A stretch of 64,000 bases of DNA from Massilia sp. NR 4-1. Lineage in GTDB: Bacteria; Pseudomonadota; Gammaproteobacteria; Burkholderiales; Burkholderiaceae_D. The notes under the pieces are model-generated. The model ran no database searches. It worked only from the letters and a program-made list of their open reading frames with translations, and was not told the origin of the DNA. Numbering within the stretch: position 1 is the stretch's first letter; the number at the start of each line of letters is the position of its first letter. Position numbers and translations under genes: made by a program. Of the stretch, positions 45,071-53,973 are shown piece after piece. Location: the NCBI RefSeq assembly GCF_001191005.1, contig NZ_CP012201.1:3224001-3288000 (forward strand). Reading direction: 5' to 3'.

Positions 45071-47950
45071 TTAGAACTTGTAGCTGGCGCTGAGGCGGAA
45101 GTAACGGCCCATGCCATTGTGCAGCTGCGGATCGAAGCCCTGGAAGTCGGTCGTGTCGCCATAACGTGGATCGTAAGGCGCCTTCTTGTCAAACAGGTTC
45201 TTGACGTTGAACGACAGGGTCAGGTTCTTGATGCCGGTGTAGGTGTAGTTCACGCCCACCGTGGTCCAGCTGCGCACGCTGCAGTTGTTCAAGCCTTGGA
45301 AGTACTCGCCGTAGTGCTGCAGGCCACCTTCGCCCAGTTTGCCGGCGGCGTCGTAGCCGTAGTAGCAGACCGGTTCGATGTTTTTGGTGTTATCCCAACG
45401 GGTGACCAGGGAGACCGGACCCACGTAGTCCACCGTGGTGGTAACCGAATGCACGTCCTTGGTCCAGTTGATGGAGTAGGAAGCGCGGTTGCGCGGATTG
45501 TCGTCCACATTGGTGGCGCGGTCGGCGTAGTTACCGTAGGAGCCGGCGGTGTTGTGCGCCAGGAAGCCTGGACGCTCAGCACGGCGGTATTCCATCAGGT
45601 GGCTCCAGTTCAGGTTCTGGGTCAGACGGCCCCAGTCGCCCAGCGACTTACGGTAAGCCACTTCGAAGTCCAGACCGCTCACTTCGGTGCTGCCCTGGTT
45701 GACCCAGGCGCGGTTCACCTGCTGGATCGGACCGGAGTTCGGGATCACCACGCCGTTGGCGTCTTTCACCCAGGTGGCTGGGTTGGTGTCGCGGATCACG
45801 GCGGCGGTCGGGTAGCGGCCTGGGTTCTGGATCACGGCTTGCGCGCTGATCAGAGCGGTTTCGCTGGTTTTCTTGATGCGGTACCAGTCGATCAGGACGT
45901 CCAGATCCTTCATCGGGTTCAGGATCAGGCCCAGCGAGTAGGACTTCGATTTTTCCGGCTTCAGGTCAGGCGTCGAAGCGGACAGGCTGGAGAAGCTCTT
46001 CTTGCAGTCGGCTTTCTCGCCGTTTTCCAGGAACTTCTGGCCGTCCGGGCAGCGCAGGTAGTCGATCGCGCTGGTGAACGATTGCACGCCGCCTGGCGCC
46101 ACTTGCAGCAGCGCAGGCGCGCGGAAGCCTTTGGCGAAGGAGCCGCGCAGGGCTACGCGCTCGGTGATGGTCCACTTGCTGCCGACTTTAGGCACGAAGC
46201 TCTTTTCGCCTGGATACTTGTCGTAGCGGCCGGCGAAGTCCATTTCCCAGTTTTTCAGGAATGGGGTGCGCAGTTCGACGAAGGCCGACTTCACATTGCG
46301 CTCGCCGTTCAGGCTGGTATTTGCCACACCGATGATCTGGCCGCTGGCGGTCAGGGCATCCGGGGTCAGCTGGATTTCTTCCTTGCGGAATTCGCCGCCG
46401 ATGGCCAGGCCGATATCGCCGCCAGGCAGTTTGCCCAGGGTGGTCGAAGCTTTGGCATCCAGCTGTTTCACTTGGGCGTAGCCCTTGTTGACGATGTCGC
46501 GCGTGACGTTTGGATCCTTCATCGTGTCGGCCAGGCTGCGGCCTTCGGTGACGATGCGGTTCAGGGTCGGCATGTGCAGGCGGCCGAAGCTGGTGCCTTC
46601 ACGCTCGCTGCGGTTCCACAGCAGGCCGGTTTCCCAGTCCCAGTTGCCGGTCGTGCCTTTCAGGCCGGTCAGCACGCGGAAGGACTCGTTCAGGTTCTCG
46701 GAACCGCCGCGCGCATTGACCATGCGCAGGCCAACGGCCGAACGGGCATTCGGGAATGGATTGTCGACGTGGCCCACCGGCAGCACCAGCTGGTATTGCT
46801 GGGCAGGTTTGCCGTCCGCGGTGAAGATCGAGGACGAAGCGGTGGAACGCATGGTGATCGGCGCGCCCAGGTAGGTGCGCTCGGTGCGGCTGTAACCGGC
46901 TTCGGCGAAGGCGGTCAGGTTGTCGTTCAGCTTCAGGGTGAAGCGCGACAGGATGTTGGCATCCTTGCCGGCGCTCTGCACTTCGTTGAAGCGGTTGATG
47001 TCGTAGTTGCAGAAGGTGCGGCCGATCAGCGGATCGGTGGCTTGCAGGATGTGGGCGGCGGCGTCGCCGGTGATCTGCTGGCTCTTGTCGCAATCCAGGC
47101 GGTTGACGATGTTGGCGCGGTCGGCGTAGGTGGTGGCGAAGGCGTTCGAGCCCGGGGTCTTCTCTTTATAGAAGAAAGGCGAACCGCTCAGGGCGCTGGC
47201 GTACGGGTTCAGACGGCCGTTGATCGAACGGTACAGGCCGTTTTCCACGTCTTTCTGGTCGTAGACATTGGTGCTGTCGCGCTTGGAGACGTCGAAGGAG
47301 ATCAGCGCGTTGAAGCGGTTCTCTTCCAGATCGCCGAAGCCCCACACACCGCTCACGGTGCGCTTGCCAAACTCGCCGTCATCGTTGGCGGCCACGCTGG
47401 CGCTCAGTTCCAGGCCACGGTAGTCGGACTTGGTGATGAAGTTGATCACGCCGGCGATGGCGTCGGAGCCGTAGACGGCGGAAGCGCCATCCTTGAAGAT
47501 TTCCACGCGTTCGATGGCCGAGACCGGAATCGAGTTCAGGTCGTACACGGCCGACTTGCCCTGGTTCGGGTCAGCGTAGGCGGAAGCGGTGATACGGCGG
47601 CCGTTCAGCAGCACCAGGGTCGAGGACGAACCCATGCCGCGCAGCGAGGCGGTGGCGGCACCGTTGGAGAAGCTGCCGGCGGACGTGTCGAAGGACGCGC
47701 CCGAGCCGAAGGCGGGGATGGTCTTCAGCAGTTCGGCCACGGTATTGGCGCCGGTGGCGGCGATCTGTTTCGCATTCACGGTCTGGATCGGCGACGAGCC
47801 TTCCTTGTCCGTACGCTTGATGTTGGAACCGGTCACGAAGACCTTCTGCACTGCCGGCTCGGCAGCTTGTTGTGCAACGGCGAACTGGGCGCCGCCCACT
47901 GCAAGCGCGACCGCGATCACGCTTTGTTTGAGAACCAGGTTATGTTTCAA
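45071..47950 (-). CDS. TonB-dependent outer membrane receptor (TBDR-H)
   Basis: Receptor of 959 residues, tandem paralog of TBDR-G. It shares MKHNLVLKQSV, the signal peptide, VQKVFVTGSNIKR, the plug block TLVLLNGRRIT-SAYADPNQGKSAVYDLNSIP and much of the barrel (SYSLGLILNPMKDLD, YRIKKT). Differences concentrate in barrel loops, for example RLHMPTLNRIVTEGRSLADTMKD in place of YILKDQIARIMTENRTIAATIAD. It ends in SASYKF. A leader hairpin lies 43-68 nt upstream. Each copy has its own terminator and leader, so they can be expressed separately. Confidence 0.95.
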   Translation of the reverse strand: MKHNLVLKQSVIAVALAVGGAQFAVAQQAAEPAVQKVFVTGSNIKRTDKEGSSPIQTVNAKQIAATGANTVAELLKTIPAFGSGASFDTSAGSFSNGAATASLRGMGSSSTLVLLNGRRITASAYADPNQGKSAVYDLNSIPVSAIERVEIFKDGASAVYGSDAIAGVINFITKSDYRGLELSASVAANDDGEFGKRTVSGVWGFGDLEENRFNALISFDVSKRDSTNVYDQKDVENGLYRSINGRLNPYASALSGSPFFYKEKTPGSNAFATTYADRANIVNRLDCDKSQQITGDAAAHILQATDPLIGRTFCNYDINRFNEVQSAGKDANILSRFTLKLNDNLTAFAEAGYSRTERTYLGAPITMRSTASSSIFTADGKPAQQYQLVLPVGHVDNPFPNARSAVGLRMVNARGGSENLNESFRVLTGLKGTTGNWDWETGLLWNRSEREGTSFGRLHMPTLNRIVTEGRSLADTMKDPNVTRDIVNKGYAQVKQLDAKASTTLGKLPGGDIGLAIGGEFRKEEIQLTPDALTASGQIIGVANTSLNGERNVKSAFVELRTPFLKNWEMDFAGRYDKYPGEKSFVPKVGSKWTITERVALRGSFAKGFRAPALLQVAPGGVQSFTSAIDYLRCPDGQKFLENGEKADCKKSFSSLSASTPDLKPEKSKSYSLGLILNPMKDLDVLIDWYRIKKTSETALISAQAVIQNPGRYPTAAVIRDTNPATWVKDANGVVIPNSGPIQQVNRAWVNQGSTEVSGLDFEVAYRKSLGDWGRLTQNLNWSHLMEYRRAERPGFLAHNTAGSYGNYADRATNVDDNPRNRASYSINWTKDVHSVTTTVDYVGPVSLVTRWDNTKNIEPVCYYGYDAAGKLGEGGLQHYGEYFQGLNNCSVRSWTTVGVNYTYTGIKNLTLSFNVKNLFDKKAPYDPRYGDTTDFQGFDPQLHNGMGRYFRLSASYKF

Positions 47951-47992
47951 AACTCTCTCCGCTTGAAATGCGTTTTCTGTGATAAAGCATCG

Positions 47993-48018
47993 TCCAGTGA
48001 TCCGTTTGGATCACCGAA
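47993..48018 (-). ncRNA. Leader hairpin of TBDR-H (candidate cis-regulatory RNA)
   Basis: In transcript sense TTCGGTGATCC, loop AAAC, GGATCACTGGA: seven perfect core pairs (GTGATCC / GGATCAC), extended outward by wobble and Watson-Crick pairs. Located 43-68 nt before the start codon, the same place as in TBDR-G, with changed bases on both sides of the stem. Confidence 0.45.
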
Positions 48019-48442
48019 GGGGGGCATGAAAACACTCCAGGCAGTGGAAAGTCAGTTTCACGGATTAAGTTGTTGCGAAACCACAACATGAAAAACTTGC
48101 CAAACAGGGAAATTTGTGATTCACATATTTCCGCTTAGAAAATATGCAAATTCGGCACAAAAACTGAGAAAAACTGGAGAACGTGAGCAAAGATGCATGC
48201 CAGATAAGCATGCTCGCAACACGAAAATGCATTAAGTTATAACAAAAAGCTATAGACTAACAGTAGATGGTTTCACTAACAAATGAAAAAGTCAGCAAAA
48301 ATATGTAAAAAAAACGTCACAATGCGGCTGTTTTACAACACTTTACCAAGCACAACTGGGGCGAGAGCGACGCCGTGCTGCAGTTCGCGCGCGCGTCCAG
48401 GCGGAAAAGGCGGCCCGGCGCCCCTCCTGCGCCTGGCCACAT

Positions 48443-48471
48443 GAAAAAAACCGCCGCAACAGCGGCGGTTC
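48443..48471 (-). terminator. Rho-independent terminator after the Oar-type receptor
   Basis: On the minus strand AACCGCCGC-TGTT-GCGGCGGTT followed by seven T, about 37 bp after the stop codon. Confidence 0.92.
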
Positions 48472-48507
48472 GAACACCCGGCCGCCCGCAGGCGGCCGGA
48501 TGCAGGG

Positions 48508-51500
48508 TTAGAAGCGGTGGTTGTACTCGACCGTGAACTTGGCCGAACGCGGCGCCGTGTAGCTGATCACGCGCTGGTAGCTCGGGTTGATCGTGGTGCC
48601 GGTCAGGTTGTAGGTTTCTTCCACGTTCTGGGTGGTTTGCTTGTTCGCCACGTTGAACACGTCCAGCTTCAGGGTCAGGCCTTTCAGCATGGCCGGGCGG
48701 TAAGCCAGATTCATGTCCAGACGGATATCCCATGGCAGGTTGCCGAAGGTGCCGCGCGGAGCCGCCTTGGTGCCGCACCAGAAGTAGACCGAACCGTAGT
48801 CCGGCGCATCGTCCGCCAGGTTAGGATCGTTGCCGAAGCAGCTGCGTGGACGGCCGGAGGCTGCCAGGAAGTTGCCGCCCAGCGTCCATTCCGGATTCAG
48901 CTCGTAGAAGCCATAGGCCTTGATCTGGTGCTTGCGGTCGTTCGGCAGCAAGCCGTTGGCGCCGCGCATCAGTTCCGCCGTATCCCAGGTCGAGGTGGCA
49001 GCCACGTCGGTCTGGGCATTGTCGGAACGGGTCTGGCCTTCGGTGTTGCCTTTGCTACGCGACCAGGTGTAGTTCACGCGGCCATACCAGCCATTGCGCA
49101 GCGGGTGCTCGGCGAAGAAGTCCAGCGCCACGTAGTCGCGCTTGGCTTTCTCGAAGCCCAGGTCGTCCTTGCTCAGGTTGACCAGGGTGTACTTCTTGTC
49201 GCCATTGAAGTCAACACGGAAGGTGTTGTCCTTGCCCGGATTGAAGGTGACGCAGCCCAGACCGCTCCAGTGGTCGGTGTTGACGTGGTTGCGTTCGGCC
49301 CAGGCGGCCACGGCGCGGTCGTCGCAGTAGTCGTCGATGGTCTGCTTCAGCTTGCGGAAGGTGGCTTTCGCGCCCACGTTCAGGTCGGCGGACAGGGCTT
49401 TTTCGAAGCCGGCCGTGATTTCATCCTGGTAGGTCGGCTTGATGTCCACCGCCGTCAGCGTGTTGACGTCCTTGGCCTGGCCGAACTCGTTGTTGGTCGA
49501 GGTCACGCCGGTCAGGTTCTTCAGGCCCACTGGCGCGCCGTTGGCGTCGGTGCCGGTATAGGTGAAGTACTCGCGGGTGTTGGTCGAGCGGCTGGCGCCG
49601 CGCACGGCCAGGTGGGTCGGGATCTGCAGCGCGTAACGGCCGGCGCTACCGAACACCTTGAACGAAGCGTCGCCGTTCACGTCCCAGGCGGCGGACAGGC
49701 GTGGCGAGATCTGGTTCTTCACTTCCAGGAAGGTTTCGCCGTCGCCGTTCTTGTTCTTGAAGCCTTCGCTGCGGATGCCGACGGTCACCAGCAGATCCTT
49801 GTTCACCTGCCAGCGGTCTTCCAGGTACTTGGCGTCCTGGTCGGAGTAGGCGTTGGTGGCGCTGTTGAACAGACGGCGGCTGACGAAGTAGCCCTGGCTG
49901 CCGTAGCCGCCGCCATTGGCGATGACGACCGGCACGCCGTTCAGCCTGTTGACGGCAGTCGGATTGTCCACCTTGTCGTAGAACCAGATGCCGCCGCCGG
50001 CCGTCACTTCACCGGCTTCGATCGATTTCAGCTTGTTCTTGTCGAAGCCGCCGCGGATGGTGTGGCTGGAGATCTTGTATTCCAGGTCGACGCGGGACGA
50101 GGTGGTTTCGTTCTTGGCGCCGTTCGGGAAGATGGTGCTCACCAGCACTTGCGGCGTGCTGTAGTTCAGGCCGGGCACGCGGGCGCGGGCCGCGGCATTG
50201 ATCTGGAACATGCCGCTCAGATCGCCGTCATAGGTATTGGCGATCTTGGTCTTGCTCTTGCCGTACAGCGCCGACACGGTCAGGTCGTCGGTCAGGTTGC
50301 CGGTGTAGCGCAGGATGCGCGAATCGGCGCCGACCGGGGTGTAGTTCGAGTTGTTCTTATAGTGCTCGGACGAGGTCTGCTTGCTGCCGCGGCCGTTGAC
50401 ATAGTCGTAGCCGTAGAGCTGGCGGTCTTCCTTGTTGTTGTCGCCGATCAGGGTCGCTTCGAGGCGGTGGTTGTCGTTGATGTTCCAGTCGAACTTGGCC
50501 AGGTAGCGGTCCGACACGTCCTGGCGCTCGGCCCAGCCGGTGGTGGCCAGGGTCGGGCTGCCGACGATGCCGACGGTGTTGGCGTAGGCGTTGACGCCGG
50601 CCAGGTCGTCCTTCTTGCGCTCGACGGCGACGAACATGAACAGCTGGTCCTTGATGATCGGACCGCCCACATAGCCGCCGAAGGTGCGCTTGGTGGTCGA
50701 ATCTTCCGATTTGCGGCGGAACAGGGTGCCGTCGGTGGCCGGGTTGGAGCCGGTGACCGGATAGTACTGGTCTTTCTTGCGCGCGGTCAGGGCGTTCGGC
50801 TCGATGCTGAAGGTGCCGCCCGCTTCCCAGTTATTGGTGCCGCTCTTGGTGGTGACGTTGACCACGCCGCCCACGGAACGGCCGAACTCGGCACCGAAGC
50901 CGCCGGTCAGCACCTGGGCCTGGGCGATGGCGCCGAAAGGCAGTTCCGAGCCGCCCAATTGGGTCAGCGGATTGGTGACGGGGAAACCGTTGATGTAGTA
51001 AGCATTCTCGGACGCGCCGCCGCCGCCGAAGGAGGCGCCGGCCGCGTAGCGCGAGTCGGCGCGGGTGGTGTTCGGCGCCAGCTGGATGATGGCGTCCACA
51101 TTATTGGCGACCGGCAGCTTGGCCAGTTCCTTGGCGGTGAACACCGCGCCGTTATTGGTGTTGGAAACGTCGATGCGGCTGCGGCGGCCCGTCACCTGCA
51201 CCGCCTGGATGGCGCCGAAGGACGCTTCCACGCCCTGGCCGACGATCACGTCGACTTCGGTGGTGTTGACGACTTTGCCATCGCGCTGCAGCTCGACCTT
51301 GTAGTGGCCGGGCGGCATGGCGGTCGCGTTGTAGCGGCCGCTGGCATCGAGGGTGACGGTACGCTTCACGCCGGTATCGACGTTGTTCAGCACCACGGCA
51401 GCGCCGCCGGCGCCGTCCACACGGCCGAAGATGTTACCAGCGGCATTCGACTGCGCCAGCGCCGACGGCAGCATCGCCACCGTCAGCGCGCCGGCGCCAA

Positions 51501-51543
51501 AAGCCACTGCTAAAGCACGAACAAGAATGGTCTTTCTAATCAT
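48508..51543 (-). CDS. Oar-like TonB-dependent receptor with carboxypeptidase-type regulatory domain
   Basis: A 1011-residue outer membrane protein unlike the other receptors here. A signal peptide (ending PSALAQ) is followed by a carboxypeptidase regulatory-like domain (about residues 34-115, GNIFGRVDGAGGAAVVLNNVDTG with DASGRYNATAMPPGHYKVEL), then QAVQVTGRRSRIDVSNT, a plug with GFGAEFGRSVGGVVNVTTKSGTN, and a barrel ending in EYNHRF. This is the Oar/OmpA-related layout known from Myxococcus and Xanthomonas-type bacteria, linked there to adhesion or protease export. A Gly/Ala run (YAAGASFGGGGASENAYY) marks the plug. TAGGAAA precedes the ATG. Confidence 0.92.
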   Translation of the reverse strand: MIRKTILVRALAVAFGAGALTVAMLPSALAQSNAAGNIFGRVDGAGGAAVVLNNVDTGVKRTVTLDASGRYNATAMPPGHYKVELQRDGKVVNTTEVDVIVGQGVEASFGAIQAVQVTGRRSRIDVSNTNNGAVFTAKELAKLPVANNVDAIIQLAPNTTRADSRYAAGASFGGGGASENAYYINGFPVTNPLTQLGGSELPFGAIAQAQVLTGGFGAEFGRSVGGVVNVTTKSGTNNWEAGGTFSIEPNALTARKKDQYYPVTGSNPATDGTLFRRKSEDSTTKRTFGGYVGGPIIKDQLFMFVAVERKKDDLAGVNAYANTVGIVGSPTLATTGWAERQDVSDRYLAKFDWNINDNHRLEATLIGDNNKEDRQLYGYDYVNGRGSKQTSSEHYKNNSNYTPVGADSRILRYTGNLTDDLTVSALYGKSKTKIANTYDGDLSGMFQINAAARARVPGLNYSTPQVLVSTIFPNGAKNETTSSRVDLEYKISSHTIRGGFDKNKLKSIEAGEVTAGGGIWFYDKVDNPTAVNRLNGVPVVIANGGGYGSQGYFVSRRLFNSATNAYSDQDAKYLEDRWQVNKDLLVTVGIRSEGFKNKNGDGETFLEVKNQISPRLSAAWDVNGDASFKVFGSAGRYALQIPTHLAVRGASRSTNTREYFTYTGTDANGAPVGLKNLTGVTSTNNEFGQAKDVNTLTAVDIKPTYQDEITAGFEKALSADLNVGAKATFRKLKQTIDDYCDDRAVAAWAERNHVNTDHWSGLGCVTFNPGKDNTFRVDFNGDKKYTLVNLSKDDLGFEKAKRDYVALDFFAEHPLRNGWYGRVNYTWSRSKGNTEGQTRSDNAQTDVAATSTWDTAELMRGANGLLPNDRKHQIKAYGFYELNPEWTLGGNFLAASGRPRSCFGNDPNLADDAPDYGSVYFWCGTKAAPRGTFGNLPWDIRLDMNLAYRPAMLKGLTLKLDVFNVANKQTTQNVEETYNLTGTTINPSYQRVISYTAPRSAKFTVEYNHRF

Positions 51544-52277
51544 TGTGATTTCCTATCTCAAGCTATCTTGCTGTTTGTTTTAATCACGTATTTTTTTGTC
51601 CCGACTACTTCCCGATCAAATAGAGCAGGAAAGAATCCAATAAGCCGCCGCGCATATTGGAATGCTAGCGACTTACGGAATGCATAGGAACATGCAGATG
51701 GCAAGCCTGTCAATCGCGCAAGAATCTGCGGGGGCAGAAAACAACACTATCGTCCTTTTCCCGCTGCAAGATTACAACAATGAGTGAAAAAAGTAGCGGC
51801 GATCTTCCACGATTTCCGCCGATATGCATGGATTTTCCCGGATTTCGTCAGAATAAAATTCAAAATATTACGTATTTTTTCGAATTTAATTCAATGCCGA
51901 ATCGCAAACGGCAATAGGCGTATTTCGATTTTTCTTATTTGAAAAACCAAGTTAATTGCAATGGTGATTTAAACAGGATGGGAAATTGAATTAGCGTTTA
52001 TATTTTAATTATTCACGCTCTATTTCTAAGCCGGCACACAATCAATTCCCAGGGCAACGATTATCTTGGCGGGAATTCATTCGGCCCGGCGGGCGGCGGG
52101 CATTTCAAGCCCTCAATAAAACCATGGCAAAAGCATAATCGTCAATACCAAACTGCAAGTTTCATCCCAAAAAACAACAATAGCCGGCCGCCGCGCCGCC
52201 CTTGGGCCGCCGGGTCCGGCAAGGTAAAATGGCGGATTGGGCCCGTTGCGCGCCCCACCCGCTTGAGAAAGAACACC
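51544..52277. other. Long AT-rich intergenic region, divergent
   Basis: 734 bp between the Oar-type receptor and the divergent flavoprotein gene, much lower in GC than its surroundings between about 51640 and 52080. It must hold the receptor promoter. The only small frame with a passable ribosome binding site is a 31-codon one at 51692-51787, which I do not accept as a gene. No repeat or RNA gene was recognised. Confidence 0.5.
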
Positions 52278-53903
52278 ATGCTGCGATTGAACGAAGTCAA
52301 ACTCCCCCTGAACCACGCCGAACACGAGCTGCGCGAGGCCATCCTGGCCCGCCTCGACATCCCGCCGGAAATGCTGTTGGGCTTTACCGTGTTCAAGCGC
52401 AGCTATGACGCCCGCAAGAAAGCCCATATCGTGCTGATTTATTCGGTCGATGTGGAGACCGGGGACGATGCCGCCATCCTGGCGCGCCGCCAGCACGACG
52501 TGCACCTGATGCCCTCGCCCGATATGGAATACAAATACGTGGCGCAGAACGTCAACGCCGACGGCAGCCAGCCGCGCCCGGTGGTCATCGGCATGGGCCC
52601 TTGCGGCCTGTTCGCCGCCCTGATCCTGGCGCAGATGGGCCTGCGTCCCCTCATCCTGGAACGCGGCAAGACCGTGCGCGAACGCACCAAGGACACCTTC
52701 GGCTTCTGGCGCAAGCGCGAGCTCAATCCCGAGTCGAATGTGCAGTTCGGCGAAGGCGGCGCCGGCACCTTCTCGGACGGCAAGCTGTACAGCCAGATCA
52801 AGGATCCCAAGCATTACGGCCGCAAGGTGCTGACCGAGTTCGTCAAGGCCGGCGCGCCGGAGGAAATCGTCTACGTCAGCAAGCCGCATATCGGCACCTT
52901 CCGCCTGGTCAAGATGGTGGAAGCCATGCGCGAGGAAATCGTGGCCCTGGGCGGCGAAATCCGCTTCGAAGCCAGGGTGGCCGATTTCGAGGTCGAGGAA
53001 AAGGACGGCCAGCGCCAGCTGCGCGGCCTGACCCTGGCCGGCGGCGAGCGCATCGCCACCAACCATGTGGTGCTGGCGGTCGGCCACAGCGCGCGCGACA
53101 CCTTTGAAACCCTGTATGCGCGCGGCGTGTATATCGAAGCCAAGCCCTTCTCGATCGGCTTCCGCGTCGAACACCCGCAGTCGCTGATCGACACTTGCCG
53201 CTTCGGCCCGAACGCCGGCCACCCGATCCTGGGCGCGGCCGACTACAAGCTGGTGCACCATGCCAAGAACGGCCGCGCCGTCTACAGCTTCTGCATGTGC
53301 CCGGGCGGCACCGTGGTGGCGGCGGCCTCCGAGCCGGGCCGCGTCGTCACCAACGGCATGAGCCAGTACTCGCGCGCCGAACGCAATGCCAATAGCGCCA
53401 TCGTGGTCAGCATCAGCCCGGAAGACTATCCGGGTCATCCGCTGGCCGGCATCGAATTCCAGCGCCGCCTGGAGGAAAAGGCCTTCGTGCTGGGCGGCAG
53501 CAATTACAGCGCGCCGGGCCAGCTGATGGGCGACTTCGTGGCGGGCCGTCCGTCCACCGAGTTCGGCGCCGTGGTGCCGTCCTACAAGCCGCAAGTGCAC
53601 CTGACCGACCTGGCCAGCATCCTGCCCGATTACGCGGTGGAAGCGCTGCGCGAAGCCTTCCCGGCCTTCGACAAGCAGATCCGTGGCTACTTCAAGCAAG
53701 ACGCCGTGCTGACCGGCCTGGAAACGCGCACCTCCTCGCCGATCCGCATCAAGCGCAACGACGGCGATCTGCAAAGCCTGAACACGCGCGGCCTGTTCCC
53801 GGCCGGCGAAGGCGCCGGCTACGCGGGCGGCATCCTGTCGGCCGGTGTGGATGGCATCAAGGTGGCGGAAGCCGTGGCCCTGTCCATGGCCGCCGCTTCC
53901 TGA
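52278..53903 (+). CDS. FAD-dependent dehydrogenase of the COG2509 family
   Basis: A 541-residue flavoprotein of unknown substrate. An N-terminal domain (residues 1-100, with FKRSYDARKKAHIVLIYSVDV) precedes the Rossmann FAD site VVIGMGPCGLFAALILAQMG and LILERGK; GEGGAGTFSDGKLYSQI and the late FPAGEGAGYAGGILSAGVDG are diagnostic for this family. Length fits. Start at 52278; an ATG five codons upstream is also in frame. It is transcribed alone and converges with the histidine kinase gene. Known members are uncharacterised; no function proposed beyond redox. Confidence 0.9.
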   Translation: MLRLNEVKLPLNHAEHELREAILARLDIPPEMLLGFTVFKRSYDARKKAHIVLIYSVDVETGDDAAILARRQHDVHLMPSPDMEYKYVAQNVNADGSQPRPVVIGMGPCGLFAALILAQMGLRPLILERGKTVRERTKDTFGFWRKRELNPESNVQFGEGGAGTFSDGKLYSQIKDPKHYGRKVLTEFVKAGAPEEIVYVSKPHIGTFRLVKMVEAMREEIVALGGEIRFEARVADFEVEEKDGQRQLRGLTLAGGERIATNHVVLAVGHSARDTFETLYARGVYIEAKPFSIGFRVEHPQSLIDTCRFGPNAGHPILGAADYKLVHHAKNGRAVYSFCMCPGGTVVAAASEPGRVVTNGMSQYSRAERNANSAIVVSISPEDYPGHPLAGIEFQRRLEEKAFVLGGSNYSAPGQLMGDFVAGRPSTEFGAVVPSYKPQVHLTDLASILPDYAVEALREAFPAFDKQIRGYFKQDAVLTGLETRTSSPIRIKRNDGDLQSLNTRGLFPAGEGAGYAGGILSAGVDGIKVAEAVALSMAAAS

Positions 53904-53973
53904 GGCGGCCGAGCCAAGGCCTACCGCGCCGCGATGCAGGCGCAGCAAGGCGCCTGCGCCATGGCGGCGGCGC

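Larger units (their letters stand above)
47951..48507. other. Intergenic region upstream of TBDR-H
   Basis: Holds the TBDR-H leader hairpin, an AT-rich presumptive promoter region (48100-48330) and the terminator of the Oar-type receptor. I found no convincing coding frame and could not fix the promoter. Confidence 0.5.

Noticed and set aside
51692..51787. A 31-codon frame upstream of the Oar-type receptor
   Set aside because: The ribosome binding site is marginal, the peptide has no recognisable feature and it lies in an AT-rich regulatory region.
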